Positions 49,701 to 62,600 are shown, counted from the first letter of the stretch. The stretch is 64,000 bases of DNA from Micromussa lordhowensis (GCA_964020085.1 OZ026607.1:17328122-17392121); one strand, 5' to 3'. Numbers and translations: made by a program. Notes: generated by a model from the sequence alone, not told the origin.

Positions 49701-52700
49701 AAATACAGAAAATCCTATTGGTACCCATGTCCCAATAGGGGACACACAAAGGCAAACAACCAATGAAACAAGTGTTCCCTAAGTGTTTAGGGGTGTGAAT
49801 TGCAAATTTTGATATCACTTGAGGGTGACCCCAGGATAGAATGCTTTTACATATAACTTTGAGGTATGTTTTTGAGTAAGTAATTATTATGCAAATAATA
49901 ATAAAAACACACTGTACTACCTTACTTTTTTAATGATTGCATGAAATATTTGACATAGTTTATCTTTGGCAATGCCTCTACCATTACTAGCGTTAGCATT
50001 AGTTCTAACTTTACATTGTGATTTTAGAATTATTAATAGCACCAAAAAATCGTCAAATACCACAAACTTCAATACCAAGTCAAAACTTGATGTGATACCA
50101 AAACAACTACTCTGTATGTCAAGTTGAGAGCAAATAACACAAAAATAATAATTAGGAATTTGTTAATTTTTGATTTTTAAGACAAAATAAACAAATAAAT
50201 AACACCATCAGCATGCTGGCTAATTATTAACAGAAAATAGCTTAGAACCCTTTTCCAATTGGAAACTGGAAAAGGCTCAGGGAACGTAGGTTGACTTGTA
50301 GGATAATTTTTAATACCATCCAAAATGCTAAAATTTTTAACAAAACTGCATCTTGCAGGGTTCGGAAAATGCTGCAATACCGCAATTCAAGATTAAAATT
50401 GGCAATATACCGCACGAAAAATTGTCCAATACTGCAATATCGTAAACCCCAATGTCTCCCTCTTACAGGTTTAATGTCAAATTTGCTAAGGAGCACCCTC
50501 ATCCTTTTCACATGAAAGTCCACCTAAGAAATATTTATTTACTTTCCAGTGAAAAAATTTAGTAATAAAATTTATTATTCTCACCTGTTTTTTCACTAAG
50601 CTTGTTAAACCTAATCAGGGGGGTGCTGACAACAAACAAACAAAGCAGTTAATAGAAATGACATGGGCAGTTCAATAATAGAGGCATGAATTTAAGAATG
50701 ATGATAGAAAAAAAACTCTCAATCTTTACAACCTAGATTGAAAACCACTTACATATAATATAAGTCAACTAATAAGATTGAGTTTGTACCATTTCTAATC
50801 GTGATTTTATAGGAGTCTACAACGCCAGGGGAAAACACCATATAAAAAGGGCAGGGGGGCTGGTCAGAAATTTTGTGGGCATCGCTTGAAATTTTTTTCA
50901 CCCCAAGAGGAACCAATTCTTAAACAATACATTATCTCCTGTCGTATTTTGTTTGGCTCAATACCATAAAGGTAATGCAAAAGCTCCTACGTTGGAGCTT
51001 TTGAGACTGTGGACTATTTTTTTTTGACTGAACACCCTAAGAATTACCAAAAGCCGCTTTTTAAAACCCTAAAAGGTATGACAAGCGCCCGCGAACACTG
51101 CTTCAATATTTCCAAAGATAATCTTTATTCAGTATTTTACCATTTTAGTTGCAAACCTCATGACATCATCACTAATACAAAAACAGCAATATCTCTAAAC
51201 CAAAAAAATATATTCCAAAACGGAAAACGCCATTCTTCCGTATTTTAAAAGCCTTTTTTCATGTCAAATACACTTTAAATAAGCACTTAAAGTTTCCAAG
51301 GGAGGGTGACAAAGGGTTTACATGTGACACATGACGAGGAAAAAAATAGTCTGTAAAGCGCAAAAAGCAATTAAAGGAGATAAGTGATGTGTGAATTTCT
51401 GAAAAAGAAACCTTGCTAACAGTACTTAATTTGTGCATGGAACAAGATCACAACCCTCCCCTCTTTGTTACCCTAGCAAGGGTTTCCACTTACAGTAGGT
51501 ATAACATAATAATAATTATGTCATATACCTACAGTATTATTACAGTATAGTAGAATAAAAGATTGTGATAATTTCTTACTTGCCAACCATTCCAATAAAA
51601 CCATGCCGCAACTCCTTAAAAAAATTATACAAAGTGTTCTTTACCAAACATTGAAAAACAAATTGCAACAAAGTATTATGAAATTATATGAAATCCACCT
51701 TGGAAATGTTGGGTGGTTTTTAAAGTTGGGGAGGAAAACAGGCTTAAGCAAGTTCATTAGCATTCTCAAATCAGGTTATATATTCTAACAAAAATACTGG
51801 TCAGTGTAAATGCAGGCTGTGGACTACAGTCTACAGACTGCAGACCAGGGGTAAAGTGTAGACCGAGGGTAAAATGCAGACTCTAAACCAGAGGTAGACG
51901 GCAGATTACAGACTTTTTAAGTATATTATTATGGTGTCATTTCCATTTTCAAAACCATAAACAGGGTTATTTAGGCTAATCGCAATGAAATTCTCCACTC
52001 TAAAATATTCTGAATATCACTCGGTTAGCCTAAATATCGCTCTGGTGAGCCTGTTTATAGCTGGCCCTTGATGCTGGAAATGGTATCAAGGTTCAGTTAG
52101 AAAGTCTACAATCTGTAGTCTGCATTTTAGCCCTGGTCTGCTGTCTGCAGTCTGTATTGTACAGTCTGTGTTTTACACTGACCGCAAAAATACTAAGAGA
52201 AAATTAATTCATGTAAAGATCAAAATGCAGTGGTAATTTTCATGAGTCTCTTAGGACCATCTTATTTGATATCCACTTCTCCCCAAGGTCTAAAAAATTA
52301 ATTTAATTGATCTTAGTTTTTTTCTTTCTACTTCCCCTTGGATGAAACATACCTTTTTCTTCAGGAGGTAAAGAAAATTACTTTTTTTCTGAAGGAGACA
52401 TCATGTCAACACCTTGATCTTTTTATTTTCGGGGGGGAGGGGCTAAATTTTGACTTAGTTCATCACCAGGGAGGGGTGGATATAAATAGCTTGGACAGTT
52501 TGGGATGCTAAAGGCTAAAATGCCATGCTTTAGATTTTCAACTTTGCCCTTTTATCTACCACAAAAATTATTCTCAAAAAACCTTTTTAGCTGACATCTT
52601 TAATTTTTTGAAACCGATTATAAACGAAACTGCATAAAATGTAACGTTAAGAATAGTTTTCCTGGTCACGCACATTAAATGAGAAGATAGTAAAGATGCC

Positions 52701-53030
52701 CCGTTGTTGTACCTCGTCATGACAAATCCCATAAAAACATTTACAAACAAGAATGTAAGCTTAAATATGTTAAATTTAAGGATATATATATTTTTTTGTA
52801 ACACCCATTTAGGTAATGTACCAAGTTTTTAAGTCCACCTGAGCTCAATTGTTGGCTTTACAACCTACAATTTTATGCAAGAAGCCCTTGTGTGCCTAAA
52901 TATTGATTTCTGTTGTCCACGGAAGAACATATATTTTAACACTTACCTTGGAGAAATATCTGACCCGTAAATCAATTAAGGGACGAACTTTTAAAAGTCT
53001 AATATTCTGCACGACTATTTTCGCGGCCAT
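40773..53030 (-). CDS. Cysteine synthase-like PLP enzyme, fungal CS2 type, 14 exons
   Basis: Fold-type II PLP enzyme of the cysteine synthase / cystathionine beta-synthase family. [19 protein letters not shown] opens the core, NPGGSVKDR carries the PLP lysine (K71), [12 protein letters not shown] the substrate and PLP loop (N101), STGTGGT the phosphate loop (191-195) and GASSGLN the pyridine-N serine (S287). The start [20 protein letters not shown] is basic and hydrophobic, like a mitochondrial presequence. No heme-binding N-terminus or C-terminal Bateman domain is present. Order and motifs fit fungal mitochondrial cysteine synthase 2; the sulfur acceptor (O-acetylserine, serine or other) cannot be read from sequence. 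Exons 5' to 3': 52947-53030, 51580-51614, 50585-50625, 49386-49481, 49261-49311, 46849-46922, 46642-46731, 44832-44952, 43756-43817, 43020-43089, 42329-42417, 41209-41283, 40964-41023, 40773-40877. Phases agree throughout (350 residues). The last exon may instead splice at 40832 after MESK. Confidence 0.9.
43655..44120 (+). mobile_element. Divergent SINE-B copy
   Basis: Head GGGGGCCTAATGGTTAGTGC, then body words AAGACACTTTACTCTCTCTC and GGACTATCATCCCATCCAGG, match the family seen at 58472, 59617 and 61131. The interval is broken by unrelated sequence that includes exon 9 (43756-43817) of the cysteine synthase-like gene, so this may be two fragments. Confidence 0.5.
44610..44752. mobile_element. 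GTTCCAGAAAATACCC-type palindromic MITE
   Basis: GTTCCAGAAAATACCC and GGATATTTTTTGGAAC are terminal inverted repeats, and CCCCATGGAAGGT and ACCTTCCATGGGAGG pair internally. It lies in intron 8 of the cysteine synthase-like gene. Confidence 0.7.
44972..45112. mobile_element. Palindromic MITE in intron 7 of the CS-like gene
   Basis: The left arm TTATTAACCACAAGTGAGGTCTTTACGG and right arm (inverse of ATAAAGACCGAACATTCAAGG and TTAATAAG) pair with gaps. GACCTTGCTGTATTGAC and GATACAGCAAGGCC close the inner stem. Confidence 0.7.
45415..45815 (+). repeat. Dispersed repeat E, second copy
   Basis: Ordered matches with 30735-31095 (GTACAGCAAAATTC, TTTACTTTAGGTACATTTC, AAAAAGTGTCCAAAA, AACGTCCAAAG). It lies in intron 7 of the cysteine synthase-like gene. 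The 63-residue frame at 45780-45971 has no support as a gene. Confidence 0.65.
46965..47124 (+). mobile_element. SINE-B copy, left part (split)
   Basis: GGGCAAGACACTTTACTCTC, CACCCAGGTGTATAAATGGG and the following 60 bases match the SINE copies at 58472, 59617 and 61131. The copy stops at 47124 and resumes at 48822, so the element between inserted into it. Confidence 0.8.
47125..48821. mobile_element. 1.7-kb fold-back element nested in a SINE
   Basis: Ends TATATCTGTCTGGATTCGC and the exact inverse GCGAATCCAGACAGATATA mark terminal inverted repeats of about 200-240 bp (right arm 48585-48821). The left arm is duplicated in tandem (47160 and 47368, about 208-bp period); the right arm is not. 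The core shows no transposase. A short minus-strand frame near 47930-47860 has a start codon and a GTGAGT donor, so it may be a former first exon. Confidence 0.8.
48822..48905 (+). mobile_element. SINE-B copy, right part (split)
   Basis: TACTCCTAGTCACTTCATGC through GGCTCGTATGCCGACTTTACC continues the SINE begun at 46965, in the same order as the complete copies. Confidence 0.8.
51799..52185. mobile_element. MULE-like MITE with 9-bp target duplication
   Basis: GGTCAGTGTAAA...CAG and CTG...TTTACACTGACC(GC) are terminal inverted repeats. AAAAATACT occurs directly before (51790-51798) and directly after (52186-52194), a perfect 9-bp duplication. Nine bases and G-starting ends fit Mutator-like elements. 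Many CAGACTGCAGAC-like words fill both arms. It lies in intron 1 of the cysteine synthase-like gene. Confidence 0.85.
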
Positions 53031-53035
53031 GTTGG
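53013..53035 (-). promoter_or_regulatory. YY1-like site over the CS-like start codon
   Basis: Read on the minus strand, CCAACATGGCCGCGAAAATA overlaps the ATG and resembles the YY1 site CAANATGGCNGC. YY1 sites are often found at the 5' ends of metazoan genes, over the start codon. Confidence 0.4.
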
Positions 53036-53536
53036 TAGAGCCCCCCCAGGGAAGAACTGCCGACCTTGCTGACCTATAGCTATCGATCATTTATCGATTG
53101 TTTTTTATCATAGTCGCTTCGTACATTTTCACTTATGTATAGAAGCTGAAAAAAATATTTATATTTATACGGGTTTATATGATATTTGTTAAGTGGAAGC
53201 TAAAATCTTCCGACTTTCAAAGGTTGAGACGCGACATTTTCGAACGTAAGACAAGCCGAAAACTTAAAATCGATATTTGATCGTTGTGATAGGTCGTCGG
53301 TGGCTCGGGGTCCGGGCGTCAGGGTCGGCCGTGTAGGATGACGGGAGTTACACGGCAAACAGTAAAGTTTACTCCAAGAACCGTCAATGAATTTTGAAAA
53401 CAGATGGATTAACTGAGCAATTTAGAGGATTTTTACACAGGAAAATGATAGTAAATGAAACATAGAGGTATATTTTGTGGAGCTGCGTTGCACTCCAGTA
53501 TGACCAGGGCAAACTGCCTTCGCTACTACTGTTGAT
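53031..53536. promoter_or_regulatory. Divergent promoter region, CS-like / PPP4R4
   Basis: 506 bp separate the two oppositely oriented start codons. The sequence is locally more CpG-rich (53295-53345) than its surroundings. No TATA box is placed with confidence. Both genes may share control here. Confidence 0.55.
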
Positions 53537-53575
53537 ATGTCGAGCCTTGGAGCGTTTGTTGGTGGGCCCCTGGGA

Positions 53576-53613
<38 letters not shown>

Positions 53614-56600
53614 ACGAGGACTCAAGGTCAATATTGCCTGTATTTTGCTATAACTGATATAATATAGGTCGTTATTCTAGTCTAGGCTCTAACGATTTTA
53701 AATTGTATTCCCATCTTGCCACAGTCTCAAGAAGAAATCGAGAGACTCACAGTTGACGAGAGTCTAGATGACATCGAACGGGCCGTGTTGCTGTTGAGGT
53801 GAGTAGAGTGGAAAACTTCAAAGAGGTTTGCTAATAGGGCGTAATCCTAGTAGTAATTAAACATCATAGCTAAAAAATGCCGAAACTTCAATGCATAACT
53901 CGTTGTTACTGGATCGGCGAGTGAATTTGATTACGGAAATTTTCTAAGTCGTTTCCGTCACGATCAGCCATCGCTTCTGTTTATCAACTGCGATTTACTA
54001 CTTTGAGAATGGTCGATTTTATTTTGTTTGCAGGATTACGCTTGTTTTTAGATGGATTAATATATTCCTCGAAGACCGCCATTGAACTGGGTTTAGTTTT
54101 TGTTGAAGTATTGTAGTCATAGCTGCAAAAACATAACGTCGCAATCAATAGAAGCGTGTAAATTACTCATTTCGCGATGATACGGCAAAATGTCATGACT
54201 TCTTTGCCGCCAAAGACTAAATAGTTTATGGTAAAGCGCAACATGACCACCAGGCCCAGAAACATTATTAACTTTGTACTTATCGACCAATTCTAGAGAT
54301 TGGTAAATGTTTTCTGCGCGGATGTGTATACATTTGTACAGGGCCGAATATTAGCCGTGAGCAAATACATCTGAATAGTTTGTGTGACAATTTGAAGAGG
54401 CGAAGATTTGACTAGAGGCCTTGTTAAAACTCAATTGAGCAATTCACTTATTAATGATTTTTCTTGAGTTTCGTTTGCTGCATTTTGAATTAGATTACTT
54501 TCTTAATTAAGATAAATTCAACTCATTTGATACTCTAAGGAAATGGGTTTTCCTGAGATGCTTTGTATCAACAATTTCTGGTGAAAAATAAAAATTTACA
54601 TAAAACTAACAAATTGCAAAGAAATAAATAAACGCGGATCACGTATTGTCGGTTGGAATTGATACGTTATGTATTCAAGGTCAGGTCACAGAGTATTTTT
54701 ATGTTAAATGTGACTTGAGTTTGGAGCTTTGCCAAACATCACCTGATGTTTGTTAGTTATTTTTAAAAAAATTTCACAGAGATAAAACAGTCCTTTTAAT
54801 TTAGCACATGCTTGGCATTTTGCTCTGAGTCATCTACACAGTAACAAAGATTTTCTGTTTTGTCTACTGCTGTGTTTAATTTACGGCTGTGTTAAAAGCT
54901 GTACCAGATCTCACTGGGTGACCAACATTTTTTCTATGAACAAAAAGATTAACCTACTGAGCTAAACTGAAACATTACATGGTCCGTGCATGCATTTCAT
55001 ATTGATCAGTTTTTAACAGAATACAGCCTTGAATATTGAAACTGTATAAAAATTAATCAAGGGCCTGTTTGAGTATAGGTAACCTTTGAGTTGTTCGAAC
55101 AGGTGAGTTTTTGCACATACATAGTGTCATAATCCCATTGTAAATTGCATTTCTGAAAAGTGACTTCTAAATAAGGAATAAAAATTTCATGGCCTCCCAT
55201 AGCAGGTGTGAATAAGTACTGTACATTAGCCAAGGAAAATAGCTCTCTCGTCATCACCAGGCACTATAAATTGCTGCGCAGGCTGCTTTTGAAACTGAAA
55301 ATTATTCTTAAACTTACACTTACTCAAAATTGAAGGTTTTGTGCTGTAATCATTAGCCTGTGCCTTTTGAAGTGTCTACTAAAACAATAAGACACTGGCA
55401 CTTGTTTCTGTGAGCGATATTCCCTGAAAGATAAGTCTCTCCACAGACCTCTAAAATTTTGCTGCAAGTTATTTGTCTATGAGAGCATAAGTAATACAAG
55501 AGCTAGCATGGAGAGAGTGGCCACAAAGCGGGTGCAAAAAATAAAGTTTCTGTGGACATCTTTGAAAAAAAGACGCTTTTAGTCCCTTCCTCTATGTCAT
55601 CACCTTGTCATTATCACCTCTGCCCTCACTCTCTATTAATTAAATCAAGCAACATTAAGAAGGATCAAAATACAAAACAATGACCATGTAATGTGTCATG
55701 CATGCATATGTTGTCCAGAGTATGTCATCTCAGAATATTATTTCAACTCCAAAAAGAAAGCAAAGGAGTTGGAAAATCAGAACCATGTGATTTCTGTGGG
55801 CTATGAAGCTGTTATTTTCTATCAGTTTGGGTGAACTCTTTATATTTTGATGGAAAATATATATCTGGAAGACTTGTCACGAAAGACACAAAACATTCAT
55901 GACCTCATGTGTGATCTTACTTTTAGTTCCTGTGGAACAGAGCATGAAATAATGAGGTAGAGTTTGGAAAATGTTTCATGATGAAATAAAACGGCTTCAG
56001 GTAGTAGTGCTCAAATTCCAAAGATCCCATGTAAGAAGCAAGCTTGTTTTCATATTGATTTTGTGTGAAGATTGATGGTGTAGCATTATGGTCACATTAT
56101 ACAAAGTTTTTGGCAACCGACTCTATATGAAGTGACGACAACCACTTCAAATCTGGTGCCGTGTACCTAACAGACCCTTAATCATAATTATAATAATAAG
56201 TAAAATAATATAAATATTTTTAACCAGGGTAAACACATGTTTATTGCCTTTTTCTGGAGAAAAGGAGAATTCAGTTTCTCAAAAGAAGTCCACAGACTCT
56301 CTGTTTTTGTCTTTCCCCCTGGCCACCCCTTTGTATTGGTGCTTTGAAATCTCTTTGGTTAATACTTTTTCTTGTGTCTTGTGGAACTCAAGACAAAAAA
56401 GAGGGTCTGGACAGACTATAGAAGGGAAGGGTTTCTTCAGAAACATTTTCACAGCTTGTGAAGGTTTTCTTCAGAAATATCTTGACAGTTTTGTTTCTTT
56501 AATTTGATGTTATAGTTCTGGAGTGGAAATCCAAAAGCTCAGCATCATAAATAACTTGCCCAGACTCCTAGAAAAAAACAATGCTGATGTTAATAGGAGA

Positions 56601-59600
56601 GTTGTACCTGTTCTTAGGGTAAGTACAACGTGAAATTTGCATAAGAGATGTGTTTAATAGTAGTTTAATAGTTCCATTAATGTTTTTAGCAAGAGGGCAA
56701 CTGATTTTCACAGGTGGGCAAAACGTTTTGGAACTGAACTTCTTTATAACAACAACTTTCCTCTTGATGGTCAAACTAGGTGTGCAAAATCATCATCACA
56801 GGCAGTCAATTTGCCTGGTGCAACCACTGAGTACTATAATTCTTTACGTACATGTAACTTGCCAAAATCTCACGTAGTCAAAAACAAAATACTATCAAAA
56901 ATTCTTCTGTTTAGTTACAGCGTTTTGGAGAAAACTGTAACTTCTGCCAATAGTAAATAAAGTAAGCCCCAGGTATAATAAAGCTCTATTTGTATTTTGT
57001 ATCTCATGTTACACTGTAGTAAGCTATGAAATCTGGACTTGTTTTGGTGTTCACATGATTATTTTTACTATCATTACTTCATGGATTCTTCTAAATATAA
57101 ACCCAAATATTTTTGAAACACAAAATTGCTTATAATAAACTATGTCTCTTGATATAAGCTTTTCTGAAAATTAGCCTGATTAAATTGTTTTGAACAAACA
57201 TTAACCCAGGGCTTAATATATAAATTATATAGAATCTAAAAACTGCGAACTAACACTTAAATTGATTATGGATTTTTGATTGTATGACGCCATTAACCTA
57301 GACTGAAACCTTTTCAGGAATACCTGTATATTGCTCCCCTTCATGTCCAACTAGAAGCCACAAAGTCTTTTTCAAGTATCATTCAAAATGGCACAATACC
57401 AGCGTATATGTTTTCCTCATCTTTTTTGCCGATCATACTGCACAACTTTGACAACCGGGATACTGGTGAGTGGACATAGAAATCCTCTGAAAGCTCCTCT
57501 TCTGTCTCTAGTTTCTTTTGTTATACATATACATGTAGAACTGCAGGCTTGGCCCAGGTTGTTTCAAAGGCGGATAACACTGTCCACTAAATAAATCACT
57601 ATCCAGTGGATGGCATGGTTGGTTTTGTTAACAGTTATCCACTGGATATGGATTTATCAGGTGGATAGCGTTATCCAGCCCTCGAACAACCAGGGCCTGT
57701 ACTACAGTTGTAACAAAACAGTCCTGAACATTGATGAGGTATGCAGGTGCAGGTACCTCTTTTTTGACATCAGGTCAAGCTGGCACTTGAAAGATAACAT
57801 CAGATGATAAAATTCTTATTGCCCCAGTCTTGGCTTCAAGTTTACAATATTCAAATCCTGACCTCAATCTCAGTCATTATCTGAGCACTCATTCTCATAT
57901 CATATCTTAAATAGAACTTGACTGAGATTAATCTGTTGTTAAGTTATGCCAGTGCTTGTGTAAAATGTAGGTCACTTTAAAAGCTCATTATTTGTTATTT
58001 CCCAGTTGTTTGCAATGCCTGGCTTGAAACTCTCTTGACGTCCATTGATTTCCTTCCCAAAGATGTCATCAAAAGAGAGGTAATCATTTGTTACAAAGCC
58101 TGTTTCTTCTCTTTTGCAAAAGATAACATTCTGATAACCTGAAAAAGAAACAAGTCTAATAAAATTATGCTTCTTTGTTACTTCAGCAAAGTGTCTTGTA
58201 ACCCGAAAGGATGGTGTGTCACTTTTTGCACATTTCTGAGTGAATACGTTGATTTATTCGCAGGTCCTTGGTATTGCCATCTCCAAGGGTCAGCTTTCCC
58301 AGACTGTAAACTGTAGACTGGCGAGCTGCAAGCTGCTGGGTCAAATCGCTCCGAAATTTGAAACTTACTGGTGAGAAAGTTACCAATACACATGTAGCCT
58401 CTTGCATCTGCTGTTAATAAGTTTGATGTTACAAAATGTGTTAATCCAATTTTTTCTATGGCATAAGAACAGTGGAGGCAGTGGCCTCATCGTTAATGCG
58501 CTGGATTCCTGATCGAGTAGTTCTGGTTCAAGACCTGCCCCAGGACATTGTGTTGTGTTCTTGGGCAAGACACTTTACTCTCACAGTGCCTCTCTCCACC
58601 CTTGTGTACAAATGGGTACCAGCAAATTTAACGCTGGGGGTAACCCTGCAATGGACTAGCAGCTCATCCAGGGAGAGAAGAAATAGTGCTAGTCACTTCA
58701 CACTACAGGAACCAGGGATACATTACGGACCTGCCTGATCGGCTACTTGGCTCGTAGGTGGACTTTTCTATAAGAATAACGCTTTCTATGCCTGATGGCT
58801 TTTGCAGGATAAAGAAAGAGTTGATGACTTTGGTAGCATCGTTGTGTCAAGATGTTGACTATGAAGTCCGAGCTTGTATGTGTCAACAGCTGGAGACTAT
58901 AGCGAGAGCTCTTGGGTAAGTTGATTTTGATTCATCTGATTTACAAGCACACTTATTACAGTAAGAAACTCGCTTGTGAATCATTCTACTGGTGTGTTTA
59001 ACCCTTCTATAATCTTCTGTGTTGGTAGACACCTCTACTGTTTTAGCAGATATACATGTAGATATCAAAACTGTGGTTGATTAGGTACTAGTGACAAAAT
59101 GCAGTTAAACCCCAGTTGCCTCAAAGTTGGAGATAGCTCAGTGATAACAAATGACCGATAAAGCAGGTCCACTGGTGGAAATACGTAACAGTAGGTCATT
59201 GGACATTGTCTGACCAAATTTTTAATGTGTCTGGCCAATTTTACATTATGATCAGAGATGATGTTCGAACAGTTCACCAAAGTTGTTGTCGATCCATAAA
59301 AGTTGGTAAGATACAGTATCAAAGGGCTTGAAATTGTGACCGATAGAGTTGCCGATGGGACTAACATTTCATCTTTGGCGACCCAAAATTCTGATTTAGT
59401 CACCATAATGATGACTACATTTCTGACGATCAATTAACGGTTATGTTCGTAGACAATATGTCCTTCCAGAAAATCATATGGAAAGATCTTTGGTTCTATA
59501 TCATTCAACATAACAAAAGAAGTCAATCATCTTTTGCTTTGCTGTATTGATTCTCTCGAATCAGAACCTTCCAATTGGCTGATTGCAATTGAAGTCACCC

Positions 59601-62600
59601 TATAATGCATTTAGTGGGGACGTGGTGGCCTCATGGTTAGTGCGCTCGACTCCGGAGCGAGCGGTCCGGGTTCGAGCCCTAGCTGGGGACAGTGTGTTTG
59701 TTCTTGGGCAAGACACTTTACTCTCACAGTGCCTCTCTCCACCCAGGTGTATAAATGGGTACCTGCTATTTGTTGGTGAAACCTAACAAAATTGCGGGGA
59801 AGTGACCTGCGATGGACTAGCATCCCGTCCAGGGGAAGTAGAAATACTTCTAGCCGCTTAATGCTACAGAAACCGGGATAAGCTCCGGCAGCTATGAGCC
59901 AGCCTTGGCTCCAAGGCTTCACTTTATAATGCATTGCAAATCCTTAGACATTGAGTATGTCGTGTATGCCTACAGATTGTCTCTTTTAGCCTATGGATCC
60001 TTTGTATTTGCCTGATTTGCGTTTGCATTCATCAGCTACCTATACAAAATTAGCAGCTGAAAAACGTTTGGCAAATGTTCTTTTGTTATGCCTTGTGGTA
60101 GGATCTTTTTTATTGTTACTTTACAGATGTTATGCATGGAGTTCTTTTTTGAATAAAATTATGAGTAAGTCATGTACGAGGACTGACAGTTTGAGCCATA
60201 TTTGATAGGTAACTCATAAAGCAGAAGTGTTCATCTTTCCTATACTTACCAAATAAATTACTCTTCAGACATTGCCCTATAATGCATTGTGTGCATTGGA
60301 ATATGCTGTTACACTTCATGTATATACCCTAGAGTCAACCTTTGTAGCATTCAATGTAACACTAGATTTAATGAATAACATATAACCAAGGGATAACCAG
60401 GAGAGAATGATGCAGTCATCTATAGACAAAGCCGTCTAGTTAATCATAACTGATTAATCAGTTTAATTCGATTGAAAATCTTTATGCTAACATTGAAAAT
60501 CTTTATGCTAACAAATTTCATTATGCAAACTAACTATGCTAATTAATGACTGGTCAAATTTGAAAGGACACATGTCCTGTAAAGAAGAAAAATTATTTCC
60601 AGCACTGAGGTCCAAGCAAAAATAAATGAGTTCAAGATAATGGGGTTTGAGGTAACTGAGTTTGAAATAGCACTGATCAACTCCAGCAACATGCTGTTAT
60701 AAGAGACAAATACAACTTTGAAATATTTAATTGCTCAATTACCATATGACTGTTTCAAATTATTCTGACAAGGGTTAAAACATATTTTTTTTGTATTTTT
60801 AAGCACATGGTAACAGTTCAATTATTTTTACAGTAAGCTTTAAGCTGGTTGGAAATTCCTGCTACAAGTTTCGATATTTCATTTTCATTGATAGAATGAG
60901 TATAAAAATTAATCTTGACATTTCTTACAGGCTGGAAAGTACACAAAGTATTATCATCCCTGAGCTGGTTGAGCTGACGAATGATGAGGAGACAAGTGTT
61001 AGACTAGCTGGACTGGAAACAATCACAAATCTGCTCAGTCTCCTTGATGATGGTGAGGATATGAATTTGTTGTGGTCTTGTAAAATAACTTTACCTCAGG
61101 ACTCTGCTATTAGATACTGCTTACTGTAAGGCACGGTGGCATCATGGTTAGTGCACTCTTCTGGATCAAGTGGTCTGGGTTCGGGGGACATTGCATTGTG
61201 TTCCTGAGTAAGACACTTTACTCTCACAGTGCCTCTCTCCACCCAGGTGTACTGGCGGACTTAATGCTGGGGTTACCCTGCAATGGACTAGCATCCCATC
61301 CGGGGGAAATAGAAATACTCCCAGTCTTTTTATGTTACAGAAACCGGGATAAGCTCTGGCCTGATAAGCAACTTGGCTCGTATGCAGACTTTACCTATCT
61401 ACTGTAAGTGAAGTAGACAGATGCAGTTCAAGGACATCATTGTGTGATCCTGACCAAAAAGAATGTACTTAATAGTGGAAACTCCATTCATTGCTATTAA
61501 AAGAGCATCACTATGTTTTTATTTATTACAGATACCTGTACAGCTGTTATAATTCCTTTGGTTCAGAAATTCTGTGATGAAATTCCCAAACAATCTTCAG
61601 AATCACTTCTGACAGTAGCACGGTTATTTGGAAAACTTTCCTACGGCTTGTCAGGTAAGAACAATTTTGTTTCACTGTAAGATATTTCTAAACAGGAGCA
61701 TTTCAAAATGCATTCTCAAACTTATTAATAAGACATCAATCATGACCATGATGTTTGGATATCTGATCTTAATTAGCATAGATTTTTATGATTTTATTTC
61801 TCCATTTCCTCCTTAGTTTTAGTTTCGATTGAGAAGATAATTATTTCAAACACTCCAAAACGTGTTTGATCACATTTCTAAACACCTCAAAGTTCGTCAA
61901 AAATACTCCGCTACATGTCATAATTTCAACTCTCTTCTCAGTGTTTGGAAATGTGGTCAAACATGGTGTACTGTATCAGTCATGCATTGATGCTGTGTAT
62001 CTTGCCTTTAGTTAACCTTGATGACAGTAAAAAGAAATGGTTCTTAGAGTTCTACAAAAGAATGTGCTACTGCGGCAATCCCAACAAAAATAATAGAGTA
62101 GGCAGTGTGACACTTGCACTTCAGGTATGAGATAAAGAAGGTCATCTGTAGCAGGACTGAAATCTTGTTGAGGAATTAAAGTACAAAGTGTGGTGAAATT
62201 TGATTTGGATGAAATGTAAAACTGTTTAAATTTTTGTCTTTTGTTAATTTTTAGAGTTCTGTTTTGTCTGGGGCCACCATTGACGATGACCCTGAAGCAG
62301 AATGCCGAAGATGCTGTGCATTCAACTTTCCAGTGAGTACCTCAGTTATCGCTTCTTCACTTTGTTTCTTTACCTTCTCAACAATTTTTACCCTTACTTT
62401 CCTTTCTCCTTTTCCTCTCGTCCTCTGTCACTCTGCCTTCCCTCACCTTCTCTCCCTATTTTCTTCCTCTCCTACCACCCTACCTCCCTCTACCCTGCCT
62501 TGCTCCCACCCGCCTCTCTATAACACCCCACCCTATCTTCCCCAGTCACTTTTGCTTCTCTCTTTCTCGCCTCCCCCACCCCTCTCTTTCTTTTGTATCC

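Noticed and set aside
50464..50524. Exon of the cysteine synthase-like gene ([19 protein letters not shown])
   Set aside because: It has splice-like ends, but exon 3 (ending in phase 1 after TG) joins exon 4 exactly, and inserting this piece would break the conserved core.
40773..53030. Canonical cystathionine beta-synthase or serine racemase
   Set aside because: No heme region or Bateman domains, and motifs EGTAGNTG and the [12 protein letters not shown] region fit the fungal CS2 type better.
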